The notes below the pieces were generated by a model. The model worked only from the letters and a program-made list of their open reading frames with translations, was not told where the DNA came from and made no database searches. Shown piece by piece: positions 54,554 through 62,916 of a DNA stretch of 64,000 bases. This DNA comes from an uncultured Desulfobacter sp. GTDB taxonomy: Bacteria; Desulfobacterota; Desulfobacteria; Desulfobacterales; Desulfobacteraceae. The stretch spans positions 3,534,001 through 3,598,000 of the forward strand of contig NZ_OY762929.1 in NCBI RefSeq assembly GCF_963666675.1, given 5' to 3'. The translations under genes were made by a program, and so were the position numbers. Numbering within the stretch: position 1 is the stretch's first letter; the number at the start of each line of letters is the position of its first letter.

Positions 54554-55916
54554 ATCCGAAGACCAAATTAATGTGCTTGTGGTGGATGATGAAAAACACA
54601 TCCGCAGACTTCTGGAAAAGGAATTGTCTTCGCCCCGGCGCAACATCACCACGGCCGGCAATGTCCTGGCCGCCCTCAGCGCCGTCCAAAAGGAGCGATT
54701 TGACGTCATTATCCTGGACATCATGCTGCCGGATGGTAACGGCATTGAATTGATGGCCCGGTTCCAGGAAGAGATCCTGGCGGTCCAGATCATTTTGATC
54801 ACCGGTTACGCCGATGTGGATGATGCGGTGCTCTCCATGAAGGCCGGGGCGTGCGATTATATTACCAAGCCCTTTGACCTGGACCGGCTGGAACAGGTCG
54901 TTGAAACGGCATTTCAAAGGGGCCTGGGATATAAAAGAGAGCTGCTCCGGCACCAGGGGTCCCTGACCACGAACGCCGGTTACGAAGATCACATGATCGG
55001 GCATTCCAAGGCCATGGAAGAGATTCGTTTTCTGATCCGCAAGGCGGCCCCCACAAATGTTCCAATTCTGATCACGGGGGAGAGCGGCACCGGAAAGAAT
55101 GTGATTGCACGACAACTTCACGCCCAGAGCCAAAGAAGCCATATTCCCATGCTCACCAAAAACTGCGCGACCCTCCAGGAAGAGTTAATGAGAAGCGAAC
55201 TTTTCGGCTATTGCAAAGGCGCTTTTACCGGGGCGGAAGCCTCCAGGGAAGGTCTGCTGAGCATGGCCGATGAAGGCACCCTTTTCCTGGACGAAATCGG
55301 GGATCTTTCCGTGGGCGTCCAGGCCTCCCTGTTAAGGGTGATGGAAAACCAGACCTTTCGCCCAGTGGGAGATAAAAATGAAACCCGGGTGAATATCCGG
55401 TTTATCTTTGCCACCAACCGGGAACTTAAAAAAGCGGTTGCCGAAGGGGAATTCAACCAGGCACTGTTCCACCGGCTTAACGTATTTACCATCAACACAT
55501 TGCCCCTGCGCAAACGAAAGGAAGAGATTCCCGTGCTGGTGGAGCATTTTATCGGAAAACTGAAACCGAACTGCAAAATCTCAAAAAACGCCATGACCCT
55601 GCTCATGGGCTATGACTGGCCGGGCAATGTCAGGGAGCTGCACAATGTCATTGAGCGGGGAATTATTCTTTCGGACAACATGGTGATCACCGAGCGCTGC
55701 CTGCCCCTGGAGCTTCTGGACACCTCAAGCCGGGACGATGATGAAGATGCGCCGTTGTTTGCCTCTTTAAAAGAGGTTGAAAAAAAACATATCCTGGCGG
55801 TGATGAACCATGTGGGCAACAACCGTTCCAAAGCGGCGGAACTCTTAGGAATCAGTAGAAAAACCTTATATCGGAAATTAGCGGACATCCCCGAATACGC
55901 ACAAATTGATGCCTGA
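54546..55916 (+). CDS. Sigma-54-dependent response regulator (NtrC type)
   Basis: Response regulator of 456 residues: receiver domain (1-125; VVDDEKHIRRLL, acceptor D58 in ILDIMLPDG), AAA+ sigma-54 interaction domain (about 150-380) and Fis-type helix-turn-helix (about 410-450; SKAAELLGISRKTLYRKL). Walker A is GESGTGKN, where the last position is normally Glu/Ser. The loop GAFTGA is intact, Walker B is GTLFLDEIGDL. Its partner is the kinase encoded just upstream. Likely targets are the flanking alcohol dehydrogenase genes, although no clear sigma-54 promoter was found next to either. Confidence 0.95.
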   Translation: MNKSEDQINVLVVDDEKHIRRLLEKELSSPRRNITTAGNVLAALSAVQKERFDVIILDIMLPDGNGIELMARFQEEILAVQIILITGYADVDDAVLSMKAGACDYITKPFDLDRLEQVVETAFQRGLGYKRELLRHQGSLTTNAGYEDHMIGHSKAMEEIRFLIRKAAPTNVPILITGESGTGKNVIARQLHAQSQRSHIPMLTKNCATLQEELMRSELFGYCKGAFTGAEASREGLLSMADEGTLFLDEIGDLSVGVQASLLRVMENQTFRPVGDKNETRVNIRFIFATNRELKKAVAEGEFNQALFHRLNVFTINTLPLRKRKEEIPVLVEHFIGKLKPNCKISKNAMTLLMGYDWPGNVRELHNVIERGIILSDNMVITERCLPLELLDTSSRDDDEDAPLFASLKEVEKKHILAVMNHVGNNRSKAAELLGISRKTLYRKLADIPEYAQIDA

Positions 55917-55962
55917 ACGCTAAAAATATAAGACCCTTTTTTCCTTTCCTTCAAAAAAACAA

Positions 55963-55996
55963 CCCGGCCACTATCAATTCAATGATAATGGCCGGG
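55963..55996 (-). terminator. Terminator after the second alcohol dehydrogenase gene
   Basis: CCCGGCCA + TATCA (55963-55976) pairs with TGATA + TGGCCGGG (55983-55996), with one C/A mismatch between the two stem parts. On the reverse strand TTGTTTTTTTG follows, the T-tract of a terminator for the reverse-strand gene 56061-57227. It also lies 47 nt after the convergent regulator gene. Confidence 0.85.
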
Positions 55997-56060
55997 GCAT
56001 TGTCAATTTAAAACATCAACAATGGTGCATTCTAAGCTAGGATATAAGCGTCTCTATGGA

Positions 56061-57227
56061 TTAGAGTGCGTTGGTATAAATCTGAATTACGTCGTCCAGG
56101 GTCGGACGTCTTGGGTTGGTAGCACCGCAAGCATCTTTCTGGGCGTTTTCAGCCATGATCTTCAGATCTTCTTTCTTAACACCAAGCTGGGTCAGGTCAG
56201 AGGGGATTCCAACATCCGCAGACAGGGTCTGGATAGCTGTCAATGCGCGTTCAGCCGCTTCTCTGGCAGAAAGACCTTCGATATTTTCCCCAAGGGCTAC
56301 AGCAATATCTGCATAGCGGTCAAGCTTGGAAATCAAGTTGAAGCGGGAAACATGGGGAAGCAGGATGGCGTTGCAAACACCATGGGGAAGATCGTAAAAT
56401 CCACCCAACTGGTGAGCCATTGCATGAACATGACCAAGGCTTGCATTGTTGAATGCCATACCTGCAAGGTATTCAGCATATGCCATTTTATCTCTGGCTA
56501 CAATATCTTCACCATTTGCAACAGCAGGTCTCAGGTATTCGGCGATCAGTTCGATGGATTTGATGGCGCAAGCGTCGGTGATGGGCGTTGCGATGGTAGA
56601 AACATATGCTTCTACCGAGTGAGTCAATGCGTCCATACCGGTTGCAGCTGTCAGGAAGGTGGGCATACCCATCATGAGCAGCGGGTCATTGATAGCGATG
56701 GCAGGTGTTACACGCCAGTCAACGATGGCCATTTTTACTTTTCTGCTGGTGTCTGTGATGATGCAGAAACGGGTCATTTCGCTGGCAGTACCTGCAGTGG
56801 TGTTGATGGCGATGAAAGGAGGCATTGCTTTAGTAGACTTATCAACGCCTTCGTAGTCGTGGATGGTTCCGCCGTTGGTAGCTACAAGGCCGATACCTTT
56901 ACCGCAGTCATGGGAGCTGCCGCCACCCAGGGTGATGATCATATCGCAACCACTTTTCTGATAAAGCGCCAGACCTTCTTCAACGTTCTTATCGGTGGGA
57001 TTGGGCACTGTATCATCGTAGACTACAGCTTCTGCTCCCATATCGGCTTTGAGCAAATCGCAGATCTGAGCGGTGATGCCTGCTGCGGTAATACCCTTAT
57101 CAGCAACGATGAAAGGTTTGCTTACCCCAAGGCTTTTCATCTGAGCGCTAATTTGTTTGTGGGCACCAACACCCATGAGGGTAACTGTGGGAATGTAAAA
57201 TCCGAAAACTGCTTCTCCGTGTGACAT
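56061..57227 (-). CDS. Iron-containing alcohol dehydrogenase, second copy
   Basis: Group III alcohol dehydrogenase of 388 residues. I chose the ATG at 57227 (MSHGEAVFGFYIPTVTLMG) because AAAGGAG lies 6-12 nt upstream; an upstream frame to 57338 has no ribosome site and non-conserved sequence. NAD motif TLGGGSSHDCGKGIGLV; metal region GMDALTHSVEAYVS and HAMAHQLGGFYDLPHG. It resembles the abundant ethanol dehydrogenases of sulfate reducers. It converges on the sigma-54 regulator operon of the first dehydrogenase. The two enzymes are clearly paralogous but moderately diverged. Confidence 0.95.
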   Translation of the reverse strand: MSHGEAVFGFYIPTVTLMGVGAHKQISAQMKSLGVSKPFIVADKGITAAGITAQICDLLKADMGAEAVVYDDTVPNPTDKNVEEGLALYQKSGCDMIITLGGGSSHDCGKGIGLVATNGGTIHDYEGVDKSTKAMPPFIAINTTAGTASEMTRFCIITDTSRKVKMAIVDWRVTPAIAINDPLLMMGMPTFLTAATGMDALTHSVEAYVSTIATPITDACAIKSIELIAEYLRPAVANGEDIVARDKMAYAEYLAGMAFNNASLGHVHAMAHQLGGFYDLPHGVCNAILLPHVSRFNLISKLDRYADIAVALGENIEGLSAREAAERALTAIQTLSADVGIPSDLTQLGVKKEDLKIMAENAQKDACGATNPRRPTLDDVIQIYTNAL

Positions 57228-57679
57228 TTGAATCTCCTTTATTAGGTTTGTTTCAAAAAAGTTCATGTTAAAATGCACAATCTCAACAACAACTGCCATG
57301 GTTATAGAGCAATTTAGAGACCACAAAGGCAGACCCAAATCAATAAAATTTATATCTTTGCCATAACCCCTTTTATTTCAAACCATTAATTTTTTAATTT
57401 TTTTTATTTTGCAGCAGGTTCTTATGTTTCAGAGCGTAAAATTATTTAAAAAAGTGTAGCAGGTTGACCCGGCCACCACACCCCATGGGTCAAAAGGAAA
57501 CATGCCTTTGTTATTGATGGCACACCTATTGCCTGAATCCATAAATGATCAATAAAATGGCCCATAGAACACTGTCATGGCTGGTTTTAATGGACGCCAA
57601 ATCCAAGTACGCGATCTGTTTTTGAAAATCAGGGTCAATAATCATCATGGCGGCTCCCTAATTGTCAGATAAATAGTTG
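57228..57679. other. Intergenic region upstream of the second alcohol dehydrogenase
   Basis: A/T-rich leader and promoter region. No obvious sigma-54 site lies on the reverse strand. A -24/-12-like sequence TGGCACACCTATTGCC on the forward strand at 57518 has no gene downstream in that direction. A 40-codon reverse frame is listed separately. Confidence 0.5.
57526..57648 (-). CDS. Possible 40-residue membrane peptide
   Basis: A reverse-strand frame of 40 codons, MMIIDPDFQKQIAYLDL..., ends with a hydrophobic stretch (SVLWAILLIIYGF). It lies 32 nt downstream of the response regulator on the same strand. Ribosome site is weak (GGGAG). It may be real or chance. Confidence 0.25.
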   Translation of the reverse strand: MMIIDPDFQKQIAYLDLASIKTSHDSVLWAILLIIYGFRQ

Positions 57680-58282
57680 TCAACTACCATCCTCATCGTA
57701 AATATCCATGCCGGGATAATGTTTTTCCGCGCATTCATTGCAGATACTGTGGCTGAACTGTGCTTCCGAATGATTGTCTATATACGCCTCGATCTGGTTC
57801 CAATACCCGGTATCATCACGAATTTTTTTGCAGTACATGCATATGGGCAAAAGCCCGCTTAATTTTTTAACCTGGGATAAGGCTTCTTTGAGGTCCGCCA
57901 TGGTTTTGTGCAGTTTAATATGCAGATCAACCCTGGCTTTTGCGATTACCGGATCCAGCGGTTTCTGTATAAAATCCACGGCCCCGGCCTGGAACCCTCT
58001 GGCGGCATCCTCTGTTTCGGTGACTGCCGTTACGAAAATAACGGGGATATGTTTTGTTTTTTCATCTGCTTTGAGTTTCTTACAAACTTCATAGCCGTCA
58101 ATACCGGGCATCATGATGTCAAGCAAAATCAAATCAGGTACAATATTTCCCTGGGCTGCCTTAAGGGCCTGCTCCCCATTTTTGGCGGCCATGATCTTAT
58201 ATGTGTCACGCAGGAATTCGCTGAGCACTTTAATATTTTGCCGCTCATCATCTACGATTAAAATACAGCTTTTTTTATCCAT
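57680..58282 (-). CDS. Response regulator with C-terminal CxxC/CxxC module, second copy
   Basis: Protein of 200 residues. Receiver domain at about 5-120 (CILIVDDERQNIKVL; acceptor Asp in LILLDIMMPGIDG; KPLD near the end). A short helix (about 120-145; ADLKEALSQVKKLSG) is followed by the same C-terminal module as in 27291-28130: LLPICMYCKKIRDDTGYWNQ, then FSHSICNECAEKHYPG. Both CxxC pairs are kept. It starts 11 nt after the hybrid kinase gene's end on the same strand, so it is probably its response regulator. Output may be protein binding or a metal-dependent switch. Confidence 0.92.
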   Translation of the reverse strand: MDKKSCILIVDDERQNIKVLSEFLRDTYKIMAAKNGEQALKAAQGNIVPDLILLDIMMPGIDGYEVCKKLKADEKTKHIPVIFVTAVTETEDAARGFQAGAVDFIQKPLDPVIAKARVDLHIKLHKTMADLKEALSQVKKLSGLLPICMYCKKIRDDTGYWNQIEAYIDNHSEAQFSHSICNECAEKHYPGMDIYDEDGS

Positions 58283-58293
58283 TTCTTCTCCGT

Positions 58294-61200
58294 TTAATAA
58301 ATTACAGGCGGATGTCCAGCAACAGATGAGGGTCCTTCATGATCCAGTTTACGCTTAAGTTCTGCCAGTGTCTCAAGGGCTTCTGTAAAATCAAAATCTT
58401 CTGCATACGCCAAAAGCATACCACTGATGGTTTTCAAGGGACTGTCATGGTCATCAAGCAACCGGTGTATCTGTGTTGCTGTGCCGTCCATGCCCGGGTC
58501 CATCTCCCGGGCAAGCCGTTGGAACTCATCCAGAAGGATGTTTAATTTTTCCATATCAATGGGGGTCGTTTTGATTCTCTTTGTCCCTTCCAATGACGGG
58601 GCCATGATCTTTTTATCCAGATCGTCAACCACCAAAGAGAGCTCCCGGGTCAAATTTTCCATGAACGGCTCAAACCGGTCGAACTGTTTTTCTTTGATGG
58701 CTGTTTCAACTTTCAGGGCGCTGTCATACAATGCCTGGGCCCCGATGCCGCCTGAAACACCCTTAAGGGTATGGGCTGTTCGTTGTGCCAGGGCAAAATC
58801 ATTTTGACCCATTGCCCGGGCAATAATTTGATCATCAGTGCCGTGGTCTTGGAAAAATTGCTTGAGAACCGTCATATAAAGATCCCGGTTGCCGTTCATT
58901 CTTGCCAGGCCGGTATCGATATCGATACCGGCCAGGGATACAAATTCAGCGTCACCCTTTTGGGGTTCGACCGGCGGCCGTTTGCCGTCAATGGCCGGTA
59001 TCCATTTAACCAGGGTATCAAACAAAACGCCGGGCTCAATGGGTTTGGCAACATGGTCGACCATTCCCGCCCCAAGACAGCGTTCCCGGTCCCCGGCCAG
59101 GGCATTGGCGGTCATGGCAATGATGGGGGGATGATTTCCCGCGTATTTTTCCATAATAATACGGGTGGCTTCAAACCCATCCATTTCAGGCATCTGAAGA
59201 TCCATTAATATCAGGTCAAATCCAACGTTTTCCACCAGCTCAACCGCCTTTTTCCCATTCTCGGCAATAACGACCTCAAAGCCCGCCTGGGTGAGCAGAT
59301 CCTCGGCCAGGATCTGATTGATGGTATTATCTTCGGCAACCAGTATTTTTCTGCCGTTTATGCCGGCTAAGGGTTTAATCTTCCAGGTATCAGAGAAATT
59401 TTGGGCAATTCTTACCCCCCCTTTGCCGCCCAGGGTATTCATAACGGCATCCAGCAGATCAGACGGCACCACGGGTTTTGTTAAACAGCCATCCAGACCG
59501 GCTTTATGGGCTTCTTCAATGACGTCGTCCCGGGCCATGGCCGTCACCAGAATGATGGCCGGATGTTGGTCTTGTGACAATTTTTTGATCTCATTTGCCG
59601 CCTGGATGCCGTTCATTTCCGGCATCATGTAATCCATGAACACCAGTCGGAAGGGGTCATCTGCCGGTGCGTTTGATAGGGCGTCCAAGGCGGCCCGGCC
59701 CGAGTCCACACAGGTCACCCGAAAGGAAAACGCCCCCAGGGTCTGGGCAAACATCTGCCTGGCACTGGCCACATCATCCACCACAAGAACCCTAAGCTGC
59801 TCCAGGTTCACAGGGAGGCTTGATTCACCGTCCTTGTCTTTATCCATATCCCTGCCCAGAATAACGGTGAAATAAAAACGACTCCCTTGACCGGCCGCAC
59901 TTTCAACCCATATCCGGCCGTTCATCAACTCAACCAAATGTTTGCAAATGGTCAATCCCAACCCGGTGCCGCCATATTTTCTGGTGGTACTGCCGTCGGC
60001 CTGGCTGAAGGCCTGAAACAGTCTTGATTGTTGCTCCAAGGTCATACCGACCCCGGTGTCCTTTACCATCACCTCCAGTTCCACCATCCGTCCTTGTGTT
60101 TTAACTGAGCGTACTTTGACGACGATTTCACCGGACTTGGTAAATTTCAGCGCGTTACCGGTCAGGTTGAGTAGAATCTGACCCAGCCGCAGGGGATCTC
60201 CGATCAATTGAACCGGTGTGCCCGGTGCAATGTCAAATAAAATCTCAAGGCCTTTTTCCTGGGCCTTGACGGCCACCATATTGCTGAGATTGGTCAGGAC
60301 CTCTTCAAAGTTAAACGGAATGGATTCCAGTTCCATTTTACCGGCTTCAATTTTGGAAAAATCCAGAATATCATTGGTAATACCCAGCAATAGCCGGGCA
60401 GACTGATCAACCATCTGGACGTAATTGCGCTGGCGCGGCGTCAAGTCGGTGCCCAGGCAAAGGTGTGACATGCCGATAATGGCATTCATGGGGGTACGGA
60501 TCTCGTGACTCATGTTGGCAAGAAAAGAACTCTTGGCAAGACTTGCCTCTTGGGCGATTCTGCGGGACAAAACAAGCTCACTGATATCCTGCAGATTGAC
60601 GACCATTCCGCTGTATTGTTTTGAATCATCCATAATGGGGGATGCCGTGATGCGGATCTCTTTTTTCTTTCCCCCTTTGGTATTCCTTACTGTTTCCAGC
60701 CCATAACAGATCTCCCCCTGCATCACCTTATCAAAAACCTGCCTGGTACTTTCAGCCGCCTCCCGGGGAATAAAATCAATTTTCTTTCCAATCACTTCCC
60801 GGGGTGACCATCCAAAGATTTTTTCGAAGGCGGGGTTAATATACTCGGCGTTTCCGTTTTTGCCGTACACAACCATGGGCTCGGCACTGGTTTCCATGAC
60901 GGTATTGAGCTTCTTTTCACTGCGGGCCAGATCCCGTTCAACCTTTTTTATCTGTGAAATATCCGTAAATGCTTCGAGCAGCACATCTTCATGATTCAAG
61001 GTGATTTGAATCACACTTTTCATTACCGTAATTTTTTTACCCTCTTTATCAATGAGGATTCTTTCCGATGAATCCACCGTCTGCCCATTATCAAGAACCG
61101 GACAATTGCTTTCCTCGGCAGGACAAATAAAATTGTGGCACACCTTTCCGATCAGATCCACGTCGTTGTCGTACCCCATCATTGAAAGGGCGGCGTTATT

Positions 61201-62370
61201 TGCACTGCGGATAATTTTATCTCTACCCACAAGGATCACCCCAAAGGGCATGGCCTTAAGCATTTTCTGGGTGTCGACGTGTAATTGATCCGTTTCGGCT
61301 TTTGATTTTTTTAACAGTTCGGCCGTTGTCCGATTTCGCTGGTTCAGCCGGGCAAAGATAAATGTGGTGATTCCCATGACGGCAAGAAAGATAAATATGC
61401 CAAGAAAGACATACCAGTACTTGGAAAAAACCTGTTTGGGTGTAAATGTCCCATAATCCTTGTAAGGCGGCGCGTTTAAGACTCTTAAACAATCATGAAC
61501 CGATTGATAATTTTTAGGGATGGTCCAGCCGGAGCATGATGCGGCAATGGCCGGCTTTGAATAAGGGTGGATCTCAATTAATCGAAGCGCCACCGTTTCA
61601 GCAAGTCTATCGGAGGTGTGAACAACCTGCGCCATGGGCCACTCGGGATATTCTCTTGTGGAATGAAGGAAGGGCAGATGAACCCGTCCGCTGCCGTGTT
61701 CATGGATCACGAAAAAATCGTCTATATTGATTTTGCCTTCCAGCTGCATTCGCTCCAAGGTGTCCGTCCGCACGGTTCCTGCGTCGGTCTCTTTGTTTAA
61801 AATTGACATGACAACCGCGTCATGGGTGCCCTTGAAAAAGAGTTTTGAAAAATCCTTGTGGGGATTAATACCCGCCTCCTGTAATTCACGCCGGGCCATC
61901 AGCCATCCGCCAAAGGAATTTTCGCTCACCGCGGCAAAACGTTTTTTTTCCAGGTCTTTATAGGTTCGAATATCAGATCGTTGTTTCAAGCAGAACACAA
62001 CACCACCAAATGTTGTATACGTACCGTTGAGTCGTTTATTTTTCAACGTCGCGATTCGATTCACCCCGTGCAGCACTTCCAATTCGACATAAATAGCAGA
62101 ATTTGCAAGAATAAAATCCACATCCCCATTTTTTACCGTTTGATTAATATTTTTAAATTCAATGGGAACGATCTTAAAAGAGTAGTTTTGGATAACCCGG
62201 GACAAATAGTCAGCGGTGGGGGACCATTTTTTTAAGCAATTGTCTGTGCTGCGTTTTGCGAGCACCCCAATCTTAATTGAATCGGTACCGGCGATTGCCT
62301 TTGCCGGATAAAAAAAGGTTAACAGACATAAACCTGTTAAAAAAAAACGTTTAAAAAGATTCGTTTGCAT
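58294..62370 (-). CDS. Hybrid sensor histidine kinase: PhnD-type SBP-PASx2-HisKA-HATPase-RECx2-HPt
   Basis: Phosphorelay kinase of 1358 residues. Signal peptide (about 1-27), then a PhnD/phosphonate-type solute-binding domain (about 32-300; SIKIGVLAKRSTDNCLKKW and VDFILANSAIYVELEVLHGV), suggesting an oxyanion or phosphonate-like ligand. Transmembrane helix at about 325-347. Two PAS domains (about 370-600) follow. The phospho-acceptor is H622 (ANMSHEIRTPMNAII). The HATPase has DTGVGM and GGTGLGLTICK. Receivers: D913 (FMDYMMPEMNG) and D1057 (LMDLQMPEMDG). HPt: H1200 (RTAHTLKGVSGG). It is followed 11 nt later by the CxxC-module response regulator. The His-Asp-His chain is intact. Confidence 0.95.
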   Translation of the reverse strand: MQTNLFKRFFLTGLCLLTFFYPAKAIAGTDSIKIGVLAKRSTDNCLKKWSPTADYLSRVIQNYSFKIVPIEFKNINQTVKNGDVDFILANSAIYVELEVLHGVNRIATLKNKRLNGTYTTFGGVVFCLKQRSDIRTYKDLEKKRFAAVSENSFGGWLMARRELQEAGINPHKDFSKLFFKGTHDAVVMSILNKETDAGTVRTDTLERMQLEGKINIDDFFVIHEHGSGRVHLPFLHSTREYPEWPMAQVVHTSDRLAETVALRLIEIHPYSKPAIAASCSGWTIPKNYQSVHDCLRVLNAPPYKDYGTFTPKQVFSKYWYVFLGIFIFLAVMGITTFIFARLNQRNRTTAELLKKSKAETDQLHVDTQKMLKAMPFGVILVGRDKIIRSANNAALSMMGYDNDVDLIGKVCHNFICPAEESNCPVLDNGQTVDSSERILIDKEGKKITVMKSVIQITLNHEDVLLEAFTDISQIKKVERDLARSEKKLNTVMETSAEPMVVYGKNGNAEYINPAFEKIFGWSPREVIGKKIDFIPREAAESTRQVFDKVMQGEICYGLETVRNTKGGKKKEIRITASPIMDDSKQYSGMVVNLQDISELVLSRRIAQEASLAKSSFLANMSHEIRTPMNAIIGMSHLCLGTDLTPRQRNYVQMVDQSARLLLGITNDILDFSKIEAGKMELESIPFNFEEVLTNLSNMVAVKAQEKGLEILFDIAPGTPVQLIGDPLRLGQILLNLTGNALKFTKSGEIVVKVRSVKTQGRMVELEVMVKDTGVGMTLEQQSRLFQAFSQADGSTTRKYGGTGLGLTICKHLVELMNGRIWVESAAGQGSRFYFTVILGRDMDKDKDGESSLPVNLEQLRVLVVDDVASARQMFAQTLGAFSFRVTCVDSGRAALDALSNAPADDPFRLVFMDYMMPEMNGIQAANEIKKLSQDQHPAIILVTAMARDDVIEEAHKAGLDGCLTKPVVPSDLLDAVMNTLGGKGGVRIAQNFSDTWKIKPLAGINGRKILVAEDNTINQILAEDLLTQAGFEVVIAENGKKAVELVENVGFDLILMDLQMPEMDGFEATRIIMEKYAGNHPPIIAMTANALAGDRERCLGAGMVDHVAKPIEPGVLFDTLVKWIPAIDGKRPPVEPQKGDAEFVSLAGIDIDTGLARMNGNRDLYMTVLKQFFQDHGTDDQIIARAMGQNDFALAQRTAHTLKGVSGGIGAQALYDSALKVETAIKEKQFDRFEPFMENLTRELSLVVDDLDKKIMAPSLEGTKRIKTTPIDMEKLNILLDEFQRLAREMDPGMDGTATQIHRLLDDHDSPLKTISGMLLAYAEDFDFTEALETLAELKRKLDHEGPSSVAGHPPVIY

Positions 62371-62445
62371 TATTTGCCTTTGACTGTCCTAAGTCTTAAG
62401 GAACTTGGGAAAAAACAAATGTCACGGATGTTATGCCGATTTTTT

Positions 62446-62547
62446 TTATATGAAAGAGCTCAATAAGCTATTGCGTTCTTTCGATTTTCGTTGTGGGCCG
62501 AAGCCTGGCAGACGATATGCCAGGTCGGCCCATGGCCGTTTATATGA
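62446..62547 (-). repeat. Dispersed paired-hairpin repeat, locus 7 (one unit)
   Basis: One unit in reverse orientation: TATATGAAAGAGCTCAATAA, a diverged second hairpin, then GTGGGCCGAAGCCTGGCAGA and GATATGCCAGGTCGGCCCAT. It lies 76 bp upstream of the PhnD-type kinase gene start. Confidence 0.85.
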
Positions 62548-62916
62548 AACACCTCCCCCAAAAAAGGGAATAGTGTCTCGTTGGTTTATGGCCTTTTGTT
62601 CCACAACACTTTCATTACCGCTACAAGTTGAAGGTATCAAATCAATAAAGCTATTATCTCTCTTGGGTAAAAATTAAAGCACAGATGACAACTTTTTAAA
62701 TCATCAGCGGCGGCCGGTTTATACTATAAAAGTTTTATATACGTGGTACTTCTCCAAGGAAGTCCGACAGTTCGTTGTGCAAAAAACCGGCCAGTCATGT
62801 TATATTCGCGCTCTAAGGCTTCATTTCAACATCCGACTTTTTATTGCTGAATTAAAAATCTATTGTCTGCTGTACTCCTTTAACCAACATTTGCACAAAA
62901 TATTTTGATAGATCAA
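62548..62916. other. Intergenic stretch with no recognised gene
   Basis: No gene, hairpin or repeat recognised between the repeat unit and the IS110 transposase remnant. It may contain the outer end of the IS110 element; IS110 elements lack clear inverted repeats, so the end cannot be placed. Confidence 0.45.

Noticed and set aside
56022..57224. Forward 400-codon ORF opposite the second alcohol dehydrogenase
   Set aside because: Antisense frame left open by biased codon use of a probably highly expressed gene; cysteine/glycine-rich with no family features.
57518..57533. Sigma-54-type promoter TGGCAC-N5-TTGCC on the forward strand
   Set aside because: Good match to the -24/-12 consensus, but nothing is encoded downstream on that strand and it overlaps the end of a possible reverse-strand ORF. 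Probably chance.
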